Below are positions 52,501 through 60,917 of a DNA stretch of 64,000 nucleotides, in pieces. A model generated the notes under the pieces. The model ran no database searches. It saw only the letters and a program-made list of their open reading frames with translations, and was not told the origin of the DNA. A program made the translations under genes and the position numbers. This DNA is from an uncultured Cohaesibacter sp. (GTDB lineage Bacteria; Pseudomonadota; Alphaproteobacteria; Rhizobiales; Cohaesibacteraceae), in contig NZ_OY762934.1 in assembly GCF_963667045.1 (NCBI RefSeq), positions 1,109,501-1,173,500 on the forward strand, read 5' to 3'. The first letter of the stretch is position 1; every line of letters begins with the position of its first letter.

Positions 52501-55095
52501 AAATTGAAGGTTTCGCCGCGCTTTGCAGGCACCCTGCTTCTGGCTATCGGCACCGACCGCATTTCCGGTACCATGTCCTACGACATCCCGGAGGAAGGGG
52601 CGACAATTGACATCCCGGTCGACAAAGACTGGGGAGCCGGAGCCTATCTGCTGGCCAATCTCTATCGGCCATCTGACAAGGGTGCCTCCCGCAACCCGAT
52701 GCGCGCCATCGGGGTCGAGTGGCTTGGCGTGGAACCTGAAGAGCGGGCATTGTCCGTCACTCTTGAGGCACCGGAGACCATCCGGCCACACGAACAGATG
52801 GTGGTGCCGGTGAAGGTGCACGGCCTCAAGGCCGGAGAGGAAGCCTATGTGACCGTTGCACTGGTCGATGAGGGCATTCTCAATCTCACCCGCTACAAGA
52901 CCCCGGATCCGGTGGGCCGCTATTTCGGCCAGCGTCGTCTAGGCGTCGAGATCCGCGATCTTTACGGCCGTCTCATTGATGGTGCCTCGGGTGCCTTTGG
53001 AGCTCTGCGCACCGGCGGCGATGGTGGTGGACCGCAGATGAATTCCAGCGGTGAAGTGCCGACCCAGGAACTGGTGGCCTTCGTATCGGGTATCGTGCGT
53101 CTTGATGAAAATGGCGCCGGAGAAGTCGCCTTTGACATTCCGCAGTTCAACGGCACGGCCCGGCTGATGGCAGCCGCCTGGAGCAAGGAAGCCGTCGGTG
53201 GCGGCGAGAAGGACGCCATCATTCGCGACCCGATTGTCGTGCATGTGGCCCTGCCCAAGGTGCTCGCACCGGGCGACAGTTCAAGGGCTCTCATCGAGCT
53301 GACCAATCTGGAAGCCCCCGAAGGGGATTACCGGATAGAGCTGATGACCAATGACGCCCTGTCGGTCGACACCGCCAACGCGCCGGAAACGGTGGCTCTC
53401 AAGAAAGACCAGATGGTCTCTCTTTCCGTGCCACTGACTGCCGCCAGCGAAGGCATGGGCGATGTGACCGTCAAACTGACATCAACGGCTGGCGACGGGG
53501 TCGGCATCCTCTATGACGCGCAGGTTCCGGTCCGCTCCGGCATCCTGCCGGTCACCCACGTCACCCGCGTGCCGCTCACAGCCAGGGGTGGTGAGCTGAA
53601 GCTGGATGCAGCCTGGCTTACCGGCCTCAACAAGCAGGGAGCAACCCTGTCTGTCTCCGTCACCCGCCCGGGTGCCTATGATGTCGCCTCTCTTCTGATG
53701 CAGTTGAACCGCTATCCTTACGGCTGTGCCGAACAGGTGACCAGCGGCGCGCTGCCGCTGCTCTATGCCAAGGATCTGGCCTCCATCCTGCCTCAGGAGC
53801 TGGCCAGCCTTTCAGGCAAGGACATGGAAGAGCGCATTCAGAAGGCCATCGACAAGCTGCTGTCCTACCAGAGCGACATGGGCGGATTCAGCCTGTGGGG
53901 CAACAGCTATGTCGACGATCCATGGTTGACGGCCTATGCCACCGACTTCCTGACCCGCGCGCGGGAACAGGGCTTCAAGGTGCCGGATGAGGCCATGAAG
54001 CAGGCGCTCGACAGCATCAAGAACCAGCTTGCCTATCAGGCCGATCTGGAGAAGGATTCTGCCACCGTTGCCTATGGTCTCTATGATCTGGCGCGCAACC
54101 GCATGGCTTCGGCTGGCGATCTGCGCTACTATCTGGAGACCAAGCTGGAGAGCTTTGACAGCCCATTCTCCCGTGCCCAGCTGGGGGCGGCGCTCGCCCT
54201 TTATGGCGATCGGACACGGGCCGAGCGGGCTTTCCACTCGGCGCTCTGGCTGGCTGAAAAGCTGGAAGACAACTATGTCCTGTCGTCCCAGTCGGTCTAT
54301 CACTATTCCAGCCTGCAGCGGGATGTGGCCGGGATGCTGGCACTGGCCGCGGAAGTCAGCCCGGACCTTGAGAGCCTCAATGGCATCCGTGAGCTGGCGG
54401 GGCGTATCTACAATCCGGAACGCCGCCTCAACACTCAGGAACAGGCATGGATGGTGCTGGCCGCCCGCGCGCAGCAGATCAACGCAGGTGATCTGGGCAT
54501 CTCTGTCAACGGCACAGCCGTAACCGGCACGCTTGTCGAGTCCTATCAGGGACAGGCCATCGACATGGATCCTGTGACCATCACCAACGGCGGCGACAAG
54601 CCTCTGGTGGCTCTGGTGACCAGCGTCGCTTCGCCCGAGGAACCGCTTCCCGCAGGCGGCAATGGCTTTGCCATTTCGCGCAATTATCATGCGCTTGATG
54701 GCAGCCCGATCAGCGTCGCCGACATCAAGCAGAATGAGCGCTTTGTCGTTGTTGTCAACGCCAGCCAGCTCGATGATGTACCCGCACGGCTGATGATCAG
54801 CGATCTGTTGCCAGCCGGTCTCGAGGTCGAGAATCCAAGTCTGGTACAGAGTGCCGATCAGCAGAATTTCAACTGGCTGCCGCAGACCGAGGTTGCCCAT
54901 GTGGAATTCCGCAAGGATCGGGTTCTGGCCGCGATCAACCGCGAACAGGGCGGACCGAAGGACTTCACGATTGCCTATGTGGTGCGTGCCGTCTCTCCGG
55001 GCAGCTTCATGCATCCTGCCGCAGTCATCGAAGACATGTATCGCCCCGAGAAATCGGCCCGTACGGCGAGTGGCTTCATGAATGTGAGCCGTTAG
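49546..55095 (+). CDS. Bacterial alpha-2-macroglobulin with N-terminal PAN/apple domain
   Basis: This 1849-residue periplasmic A2M would trap proteases through a thioester. A signal peptide (1 to about 27, SLIVSSLLFSLAPASSSLA) has no lipobox Cys, unlike lipoprotein YfhM. A PAN/apple-like module follows (about 30-100, four Cys: QCQNACLKTSDCKAF, FCFL), then a TPR-like helical stretch and the macroglobulin domains (VYAWTERGVYRPGEEVHVSA, VDEGILNLTRY). The thioester site YGCAEQ has Cys1394 and Gln1397. The complement-like helical barrel and receptor domain close the protein. The ATG at 49546 follows CGGAGGGG. It is coupled to pbpC 19 bases downstream, a conserved pairing. Confidence 0.93.
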   Translation: MGRILSLIVSSLLFSLAPASSSLALDGTYGSEVILSKDTDYYGFDFKTIKKVSLDQCQNACLKTSDCKAFTYNVKAQFCFLKSDFAKATPFKGAISGRIAARFEEEDLGKAAPLSNLTTYLQESAVKLARAVTDPANVTSQLGFDELVARGYGAMDFNEADQALGFFKQALAMYPEDSNVWRAYSEAAALLARTTGDGQVARTQRANAVSAAINAYNNSRSRSSRAAALSQLARSLEASARFREAIDSFKMALDLHENPADRDDYRRLLESHGFRMINHTIDADLQSPRICVQFSEDLKKGFGDFASYIRINQQQPKALDVSKSQICVEGLSHGENYQLDVREGLPAENGEQLLSNLQLDLYIRDRTPGMRFSASNYVLPANNRRGIPLISVNADEAQLALYRVNDRSLARLVRNSDFLNQLESWQISDLKDDMGNLVWKGTMSIAPEKNREVMTAIPIDEALPERKPGVYLMTASAKTIDLNDYPSVASQWFVISDIGLTTFSSSKASAAIGTGGSKDLGGLQVFTRSLDTAKPLVGIKVDLIAHNNEVLGSGTSDASGMVTFDAGLVRGTDGMAPAVLTASNTGQDDFVFLDLTRAGFGLSDRGVTGRPSPEGVDVYAWTERGVYRPGEEVHVSALARDDSARAVDDLPLTFVFLRPDGVEAQRLIGSGKALGGYSIDLPLVSNAKRGSWKAQIFADPKKPALGEVSFLVEDFIPDRTDMTIKPDGDTIALEGTATGHIEGRYLYGAPAAGLSLSADVLVRTSRNLKGYDGYLFGLAEEDSTGVERVSIGALPPLDANGEGSYEFSLGELKASTRPKVADLVVSMQEGSGRAIERRTRYAVVPEDVMLGIKPQFEGDEVSENSDAQFQLIAVNPDSSRANMSAVDWSLVKIDRQYQWYREGSTWYSEAVDLESKVADGQVDLDTSDPAKLSLPVEWGRYRLTLGDTTSVEFSAGWSSANGSLDTPDGLALALDKPSYKAGETAKLKVSPRFAGTLLLAIGTDRISGTMSYDIPEEGATIDIPVDKDWGAGAYLLANLYRPSDKGASRNPMRAIGVEWLGVEPEERALSVTLEAPETIRPHEQMVVPVKVHGLKAGEEAYVTVALVDEGILNLTRYKTPDPVGRYFGQRRLGVEIRDLYGRLIDGASGAFGALRTGGDGGGPQMNSSGEVPTQELVAFVSGIVRLDENGAGEVAFDIPQFNGTARLMAAAWSKEAVGGGEKDAIIRDPIVVHVALPKVLAPGDSSRALIELTNLEAPEGDYRIELMTNDALSVDTANAPETVALKKDQMVSLSVPLTAASEGMGDVTVKLTSTAGDGVGILYDAQVPVRSGILPVTHVTRVPLTARGGELKLDAAWLTGLNKQGATLSVSVTRPGAYDVASLLMQLNRYPYGCAEQVTSGALPLLYAKDLASILPQELASLSGKDMEERIQKAIDKLLSYQSDMGGFSLWGNSYVDDPWLTAYATDFLTRAREQGFKVPDEAMKQALDSIKNQLAYQADLEKDSATVAYGLYDLARNRMASAGDLRYYLETKLESFDSPFSRAQLGAALALYGDRTRAERAFHSALWLAEKLEDNYVLSSQSVYHYSSLQRDVAGMLALAAEVSPDLESLNGIRELAGRIYNPERRLNTQEQAWMVLAARAQQINAGDLGISVNGTAVTGTLVESYQGQAIDMDPVTITNGGDKPLVALVTSVASPEEPLPAGGNGFAISRNYHALDGSPISVADIKQNERFVVVVNASQLDDVPARLMISDLLPAGLEVENPSLVQSADQQNFNWLPQTEVAHVEFRKDRVLAAINREQGGPKDFTIAYVVRAVSPGSFMHPAAVIEDMYRPEKSARTASGFMNVSR

Positions 55096-55113
55096 ACCGA
55101 AGCGGAAAGATGC

Positions 55114-57252
55114 GTGTTGTCCTTGCGTAACAAGATCAAAACCATGCCGAAGCCCCTCTTCGGCATGGTTCTTTCTCTGGGGCTCCTGCTGCTGTTGGCT
55201 CTTGCCAGCTGGGGTGGCTTTGCCCTGTTCGACCGGTTCAACCCTCCACCCCTTGGCAAGCTCTCCGATCTGTCGGTCGAGGTCGTCGACCACGATGGCG
55301 CATTGCTGCGCGCCTATACCAACGAGGCCGGGCAATGGCGGTTCGCCGCAAACCTCGATGAGGTTGACCCCGAGTTTGTGACAGTCCTTCTTGCCTATGA
55401 GGACAAGCGCTTCTGGACCCATGGCGGGGTTGACCTTCAGGCCATCCTGCGTGCCAGTTGGCAGCTTTTGACCAACGGGCGGATCATCTCTGGCGCCTCC
55501 ACCATCAGCATGCAGCTTGCCCGCTTGCTGGAACCGCGCGAGAAGCGGACCTTCACGGCCAAATTCTGGCAGATGCTGCGTGCCCTGCAGCTGGAAGACC
55601 GCATGAGCAAGCGGGAAATCCTGACTGCCTATCTGACTTTGGCTCCCTACGGCGGCAACCTTGAAGGCATCCGGGCGGCGTCGCTGGCCTATTTCGCCAA
55701 GGAACCAAAGGAGCTGAGTCTCTCAGAAGCGGCGCTGCTGGTCGCCCTGCCCCAATCGCCCGAAGCTCGCAGGCCGGACATCTCGCCGCGCCGGGCACTT
55801 GCCGCCCGCAACACCGTGCTTGAGCGCATGGCGACCGCCGGTGTCATGCCACAGAGCGAGGTCGATCGAGCCTCGTCAAAGCCGCTGAATGCCCCGCGCC
55901 ACCCGATGCCGCAACTGGCCGCCCATGCCGCGGACCGGATGCTCGCCGAGGCGCCGGGCCGGCAACGTCACCCGACAACCCTCGATCGCGCATTGCAGGA
56001 AAAGATGGAAGCCGTGGTGCGGGATGCAACAGGGTCGCTCGCCCCCAATCTGTCGATCGCGCTCGTGCTGGCCGATGGCAGCAGCGGCGACATTCTGGCG
56101 GAGGTCGGCTCGCCTGATTATCTCAGCGCCGAACGCTCCGGCTGGATCGACATGACACGCAAGATGCGCTCCCCCGGCTCGGCACTCAAACCCTTCATCT
56201 ATGGGCTGGCCTTTGAAGAGGGCCTTGTGCAGGCCGAAACCCTGATCACCGACAGCCCGGTCAATTTCGGCGGCTACCGGCCAAAGAATTTCGACATGGG
56301 CTATCAGGGCGATGTCAGCATCCACGACGCGCTGCTCATGTCGCTCAATGTGCCAGCGGTCGCCCTGCTCGATGCGGTTGGGCCTGCCCGGTTGATGGAG
56401 CGCCTGAAGCGCGGCGATGTAGAGGTGAGCCTGCCAAGGGGTAGCGATGTTGGGCTGGCCATCGGGCTTGGCGGGCTCGGCATCACGCTCAAGGATCTCA
56501 CCCAGCTCTATACGGCCTTTGTCAATGATGGGCGTGTCAAACCGCTCAGAGACACCCCGCCAAGCGGCGATAGCGCACCGGACCCCAGAGCGCCCCTGCT
56601 GGATCGGACCGCAGTCTGGCATGTGAGCGACATCCTTCAGGATGCAACACCGCCAGACGGATCGGGAAAGCTGGCCATTGCCTACAAGACCGGCACCTCC
56701 TATGGCTATCGGGATGCGTGGTCGGTCGGGTTTGATGGTCGCTATGTCATCGGCGTCTGGGTGGGCAAGCCGGACAACAGTGCCGTGCCGGGCATAACCG
56801 GACGTACGGCTGCAGCCCCGATCCTTTATGACGCTTTTGCCCGTACGGGCCTGACGATCGAACCCTTTGCTCCGGCCCCGCTGGGTGCCAAACGGCAGAG
56901 CTTTGCAGAGCTGCCGCCGACACAGAAGCATTTCAGGCTGTCGCCACTCTGGAGTGAGGCCTCGTCTGTCCCCGAGCCAGCCCCCCGCATCAGCTATCCG
57001 CCCGACGGGGCCAAGATCGAGCTCAACGCCATGACAAACGGCGCTCCCATGCCGCTGATCGTCAAACTGCAGGACGGCAGGCCGCCATTCCGCTGGCTCG
57101 GTAACGGGCAGGTCTTCAAGGCCAATGGCTACAAACGGTCCATCAGTTGGCTGCCAGACGGTCAAGGTCAGTCGACCCTCACCGTCATCGATGCCGCAGG
57201 GCGGGCCGACAGTGTCAGCGTGTTCCTTCAGCAACCGGAACCGGGCCCCTGA
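55114..57252 (+). CDS. pbpC: Penicillin-binding protein 1C
   Basis: This 712-residue bifunctional peptidoglycan synthase is anchored by one N-terminal helix (GMVLSLGLLLLLALASWGGF). The glycosyltransferase domain (about 60-230) has the catalytic Glu in YEDKRFWTHGGVD, plus SGASTISMQLARLL. The transpeptidase domain (about 300-560) has the serine motif SPGSALKP, MSLNVPAV and KTGTSYGYRDAW. The BiPBP C-terminal domain of PBP1C covers the last 90 residues. Start is a GTG at 55114; an ATG at 55144 is an alternative. The partnership with A2M is thought to repair and guard the wall after protease attack. Confidence 0.95.
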   Translation: MLSLRNKIKTMPKPLFGMVLSLGLLLLLALASWGGFALFDRFNPPPLGKLSDLSVEVVDHDGALLRAYTNEAGQWRFAANLDEVDPEFVTVLLAYEDKRFWTHGGVDLQAILRASWQLLTNGRIISGASTISMQLARLLEPREKRTFTAKFWQMLRALQLEDRMSKREILTAYLTLAPYGGNLEGIRAASLAYFAKEPKELSLSEAALLVALPQSPEARRPDISPRRALAARNTVLERMATAGVMPQSEVDRASSKPLNAPRHPMPQLAAHAADRMLAEAPGRQRHPTTLDRALQEKMEAVVRDATGSLAPNLSIALVLADGSSGDILAEVGSPDYLSAERSGWIDMTRKMRSPGSALKPFIYGLAFEEGLVQAETLITDSPVNFGGYRPKNFDMGYQGDVSIHDALLMSLNVPAVALLDAVGPARLMERLKRGDVEVSLPRGSDVGLAIGLGGLGITLKDLTQLYTAFVNDGRVKPLRDTPPSGDSAPDPRAPLLDRTAVWHVSDILQDATPPDGSGKLAIAYKTGTSYGYRDAWSVGFDGRYVIGVWVGKPDNSAVPGITGRTAAAPILYDAFARTGLTIEPFAPAPLGAKRQSFAELPPTQKHFRLSPLWSEASSVPEPAPRISYPPDGAKIELNAMTNGAPMPLIVKLQDGRPPFRWLGNGQVFKANGYKRSISWLPDGQGQSTLTVIDAAGRADSVSVFLQQPEPGP

Positions 57253-57297
57253 GCTAGAATAGGTGGGGCTGACCGGGAATGGCTTCAACGGGAACAT

Positions 57298-57939
57298 TCA
57301 GAAAAGAGGATCAATCTCGGTGCCGAAGGCTGGACAGGAAAGCCCCAGTTGCTTGCGGTACCGGTAAACCTGCTTCTCCTCTTCCATGAACTGGACGGAT
57401 GACCGGATCAGCGTGGGATCATCAACCACCCGGGCCAACATCCAGCCTCCTTCAACAATCAGCAGCGCCTTGCGCAGAGCCATGAAGGAGTCTCGTTCGG
57501 GCCAACCGAATGTGGCCCCCTCCTCGATTGCCTTGCTCTTGAGCCGGGCATAAAGAGCCCGGGCTTCATTGCAGAAAAAGGCGTTTCGCTCTCCACCCTC
57601 CTGCAACGTGGCCGACACTGTCATGAAACGCCAGTTGCCATGCTCTTGGAAAAGCTGACAGATCCGCCTGCACAACTCAACCATGGCATCATGAAAATCG
57701 CCTCCATTGGCGCGCGCTACCTCGCAGGCCGTCTCGATATGCTTGACCAGTTGAGAGCAGGAATAGCGAGCAGCAGCAACCGCAAGGTCGCTTTTGCCAC
57801 CGGGAAAATGATGATAAAGTGAGCCCCGCGTAACATTCGCCTGTCCGAGTATGTCAGATATACCTGTTGCCGCGTAACCTTTTTGACGCAGTAGATCTGC
57901 CGCAGCGATCATCAATTTCTGATATGTGGAATGTTCCAT
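57298..57939 (-). CDS. TetR-family transcriptional regulator
   Basis: This 213-residue regulator has the TetR HTH (KGYAATGISDILGQANVTRG then SLYHHFPGGKSDLA, about residues 20-55). The C-terminal ligand domain of the TetR_C type has LLIVEGGWMLARV. I use the ATG at 57939; a GTG nine bases upstream is possible. Two perfect palindromes directly upstream (57959-57989) make autoregulation likely. No pump or enzyme gene is divergent from it, so the target besides itself is unknown. Confidence 0.9.
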   Translation of the reverse strand: MEHSTYQKLMIAAADLLRQKGYAATGISDILGQANVTRGSLYHHFPGGKSDLAVAAARYSCSQLVKHIETACEVARANGGDFHDAMVELCRRICQLFQEHGNWRFMTVSATLQEGGERNAFFCNEARALYARLKSKAIEEGATFGWPERDSFMALRKALLIVEGGWMLARVVDDPTLIRSSVQFMEEEKQVYRYRKQLGLSCPAFGTEIDPLF

Positions 57940-57958
57940 TAATTTCACTTTACAGCGC

Positions 57959-57989
57959 TAGACCATTCGGTCTAAACCACTCGTGGTTT
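57959..57989. promoter_or_regulatory. Two abutting perfect palindromes at the TetR promoter
   Basis: TAGACC-ATTC-GGTCTA (57959-57974) and AAACCAC-TC-GTGGTTT (57974-57989) share one base. The first has the TAGACC-N4-GGTCTA form used by several TetR-type repressors of electrophile/efflux genes. It lies 20 bases from the start codon of the TetR gene. Sites are seen; binding is inferred. Confidence 0.65.
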
Positions 57990-58244
57990 GAACCAATGGG
58001 TGGGGTATTATTCCTTTCAAATCGCCCCTTCAAATCGTCCTTGGGATGGCCAGGTCGGCAGACTGGAGCTGTTTCCATCTTATAACAGGATTCGTTTGGA
58101 GTTTTCTCCGCCGAACGGAAATGTTTCCGGTTGCCGGAACGTGCTTGGCGTCAGTCATCGTTTTTCGACCAGCGTAGGGGCATCTGACCAGCATTGGCAT
58201 AATTCCTAATTTAGTCCCCACTAGACCCACGGAAATATGCCAAA

Positions 58245-58285
58245 GACCATACCGCACCTTCCCCCAGATATGGTGCGGTATGGTC
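58245..58285. repeat. Long perfect inverted repeat, 14-base arms
   Basis: GACCATACCGCACC (58245-58258) and GGTGCGGTATGGTC (58272-58285) are exact complements around 13 bases. On the plus strand GCCCTTTTA follows, on the minus strand TTTGG. It lies between the TetR promoter and the purU terminator. It could be a second terminator or a protein site. Another palindrome, CGGAAA-TG-TTTCCG, is at 58116-58129. The whole gap 57990-58418 holds no gene. Confidence 0.6.
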
Positions 58286-58331
58286 GCCCTTTTACCTGTA
58301 ACGTTACAATTTTAGAAATAATTGAACTTTC

Positions 58332-58369
58332 AAAAAAAATCGGTCCACATGGAACCATGTGAACCGATT
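58332..58369 (-). terminator. Terminator of purU
   Basis: AATCGGTCCACATGG pairs with CCATGTGAACCGATT (one mismatch) across AA. On the minus strand it runs into eight T. It stands 50 bases past the purU stop codon. Confidence 0.85.
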
Positions 58370-58418
58370 GCAATTGTTTCTGCCTGATCAGCAATGGCGG
58401 GCGGTTTGCCTCACCTTA

Positions 58419-59291
58419 TCACTTGCTGAAGACCACTGTACGGTTGCCGTCAATGAAGACGCGCCCTTCGGCATGAAGGCGCAGCGCGCGGGAGAGGACC
58501 CGAGCTTCGATATCGCGCCCACGGCTGACCAGCTCGTCCGGGTTATAAGCATGGTTCACCCGTTCTGTATCCTGCTCGATGATCGGGCCTTCGTCGAGGT
58601 CCGGCGTTACATAATGCGCAGTCGCACCGATCAGCTTCACGCCACGTTCCCAAGCGCGATGATAAGGCTTGGCACCCTTGAAGGCGGGCAGGAAGGAATG
58701 GTGGATGTTGATGACCTTGCCAAAGTGCTTTCGGGACAGGTCGTCCGACAGGATCTGCATGTAACGGGCCAAAACAATCAGCTCAGCTCCGGTGCGATCA
58801 ACCAGCTCATCCATCTTGGCTTCCTGTTCCTTCTTGTTCTCCTTGGTCACCGGCCAGAGATAGAAGGGAATGCCCAGACGTTCCACCGTGTTGCGGCTGT
58901 CGGCATGGTTGGAGACAACGGCCCTGATATCGAGTGGCAGGGTGCCCTTTTGAACGCGATAGAGGATATCCTGCAGGCAATGGTCGAACTTGGAGACCAT
59001 CAGCACGGTCGACACCTTCTTGTCGGCGGAGCAGAAGGAGATGACGGCGTCGAACTTGGCCGCGAACTCGTCAATCGAGGTCTGCAAGGCTGCAAAATCG
59101 ATCCCGTCCGGGGTCGCCAGAACCACACGCATGAAGAAAGAACCAAGACCGTCTTCGCGATTGGAATTCGCAGCTGGCTGGAAGAACTGATTGCTCTCCA
59201 GAATGTTGCAGCCGAAGGCCAGGAGACGCGCGCTGAGGTCGGCGACGACACCGGGCTGATCCGGGCAGGTCATTTTCAAAATCATGCTCAT
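58419..59291 (-). CDS. purU: Formyltetrahydrofolate deformylase
   Basis: This 290-residue enzyme hydrolyses 10-formyl-THF to formate and THF, balancing one-carbon pools and supplying formate. An N-terminal ACT domain (about 1-85, MTCPDQPGVVADLSARL) is followed by the formyltransferase-like domain with YMQILSDDLS, INIHHSFLPAFKGAKPYH (catalytic His) and TPDLDEGPIIEQD (catalytic Asp). I use the ATG at 59291; an ATG two codons later is equally possible, and 30 upstream codons lack similarity. Single gene with its own terminator. Confidence 0.95.
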   Translation of the reverse strand: MSMILKMTCPDQPGVVADLSARLLAFGCNILESNQFFQPAANSNREDGLGSFFMRVVLATPDGIDFAALQTSIDEFAAKFDAVISFCSADKKVSTVLMVSKFDHCLQDILYRVQKGTLPLDIRAVVSNHADSRNTVERLGIPFYLWPVTKENKKEQEAKMDELVDRTGAELIVLARYMQILSDDLSRKHFGKVINIHHSFLPAFKGAKPYHRAWERGVKLIGATAHYVTPDLDEGPIIEQDTERVNHAYNPDELVSRGRDIEARVLSRALRLHAEGRVFIDGNRTVVFSK

Positions 59292-59654
59292 GGGTCTGTT
59301 TCTTTTCGTCAAACAGGGAAGGACCGTGCCTGCCTTGCAAAAACGGCAGTCGGGCCAACCGGTAAAGATCGAGGGGGACATTAGACAACTGTTGCTTGAT
59401 AGAAAAGGGTCAGGGCGGGCAAGTTTGCGCTGTTTGAGATGTTTTTCCGTGAAAAATTCGTAATTCTGCGTTTTGTTGCCCGTCGACTGTGGTTTCCTGC
59501 AAGGCTCGGGGCCTCGGTCAATGCGTCAGCGACGGTCGGATGCACTTTGATACAGGGAATGCGTTGACTTGCCATCCTTGCAAAGGTAGCCAAACTGAAG
59601 CGCGCACAGATGCGCCCCAAGGGAGCCAAGGGTAAGGCAGGACAGGAAGAAGCA
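59292..59654. other. Intergenic region between divergent genes
   Basis: This 363-base gap should contain promoters for purU (leftward) and the FAD reductase (rightward). I see no strong palindrome and no gene. The frame of the reductase is open from 59610, but the Rossmann motif begins after 59655. Confidence 0.35.
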
Positions 59655-60908
59655 ATGAGCAAGACAAAGAGCGTCGTCGTCGTGGGGGCCGGACAGGCAG
59701 GAGCCACTCTGGTGCAAAGACTGCGCGAGCTGGGTTATGACGGCAGGTTGACCCTGATCGGCGCGGAACCATATTTGCCCTACCAGCGCCCACCCCTCTC
59801 CAAGGCCTACCTGCTGGGTGCCATGGATCTGGAAGGCCTGACCTTGCGCCCGCAGAGTTTCTATGACGACCAAAACATCCAGCTGTTGCTCGGCAATCCG
59901 GTCACCGCCATTGACCGGGACCGCCATACCGTTGCTCTGGGCGATGAGACCATCGCCTATGACCACCTTGTGCTGGCCACCGGAGGCGATGCCGCCAGCT
60001 TGCCTGCGGAGCAAGGTGGCGCACTTGAAGGCATATATCCCATTCGCGGCATTGCCGATATCAACCGACTGGAACCCCAGATCGTCGCTGGCCGGAAGGT
60101 GCTGATTGTCGGCGGCGGGTATATCGGGCTGGAAGCGGCGGCTGTATGCGCCAAGCGCGGCCTTGACGTCACCCTCGTGGTCGCCTCCGCGCGCATCCTG
60201 CGGCGGGTTGCTGCCCCTGAGACATCGGACTATTTCCGCGCCCTGCACAAAAGCCACGGCGTGCGCATCATTGAGGGAGCCGGTTCGGTTGCCCTGGTCG
60301 GCGATAGCGAGGACAGGCGCTCCGGTCACGTCCGCGGGGCGACGCTCGGCAACGGCCTGTCGCTTGAGGCAGATTTCGTCATCAGCGGCATCGGCCTTAC
60401 GCCATCGGTCACTCTGGCGGAGAGGACCGGACTGACGCTGGAAAACGGCATCTGGACCGATGACCATTGCCGCACCTCCGATGCCCATGTCTGGGCTGCT
60501 GGCGACTGCACCAGCTTTCCCTATCGCGGCGGGCGTATCCGGCTTGAAAGCGTCGGCAATGCCATCGATCAGGCCAAGGCAGTAGCAATCAACATCGTCG
60601 CCAGCCTCAACGGCGAAGAGCTGACACCATACATCGCCAAACCGTGGTTCTGGTCGGATCAGTATGATGTGAAGTTCCAGATTGCAGGCCTCAACACCGG
60701 CTATGACCATGTGGTCATCCGGGATGGAGGAGACGGCGCGGTTTCCCACTGGTACTACCGGGGCGACGAACTGCTGGCGGTCGACGCGATGAATGACGGC
60801 CGCGCCTATATGGTCGGCAAGCGGCTCATCGAAGCCGGCAAGAGCGCCGATCCAGCCATCGTCGCCGATGCCTCTGTCGATCTCAAGGTCTTGATGAAGC
60901 GGGGGTAA
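59655..60908 (+). CDS. FAD-dependent pyridine nucleotide oxidoreductase (ferredoxin/rubredoxin reductase type)
   Basis: This 417-residue flavoprotein of the putidaredoxin-reductase group has the FAD loop VVVVGAGQAGATLVQRLREL at residues 6-25. YQRPPLSKAYL follows, then the NAD loop VGGGYIGLEAAAV (about 150) and the second FAD motif VWAAGDCTSF (about 280). A reductase C-terminal domain starts near KPWFWSDQYDVKFQ. It passes electrons from NAD(P)H to a small iron-sulfur protein, usually for a P450 or oxygenase, yet neither is next to it. It ends 9 bases from convergent guaD. Confidence 0.9.
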   Translation: MSKTKSVVVVGAGQAGATLVQRLRELGYDGRLTLIGAEPYLPYQRPPLSKAYLLGAMDLEGLTLRPQSFYDDQNIQLLLGNPVTAIDRDRHTVALGDETIAYDHLVLATGGDAASLPAEQGGALEGIYPIRGIADINRLEPQIVAGRKVLIVGGGYIGLEAAAVCAKRGLDVTLVVASARILRRVAAPETSDYFRALHKSHGVRIIEGAGSVALVGDSEDRRSGHVRGATLGNGLSLEADFVISGIGLTPSVTLAERTGLTLENGIWTDDHCRTSDAHVWAAGDCTSFPYRGGRIRLESVGNAIDQAKAVAINIVASLNGEELTPYIAKPWFWSDQYDVKFQIAGLNTGYDHVVIRDGGDGAVSHWYYRGDELLAVDAMNDGRAYMVGKRLIEAGKSADPAIVADASVDLKVLMKRG

Positions 60909-60917
60909 TACCTGCTC

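Noticed and set aside
53812-55422. Minus-strand frame of 536 codons opposite the A2M/pbpC junction
   Set aside because: It crosses two well-supported genes on the other strand and has no family motif.
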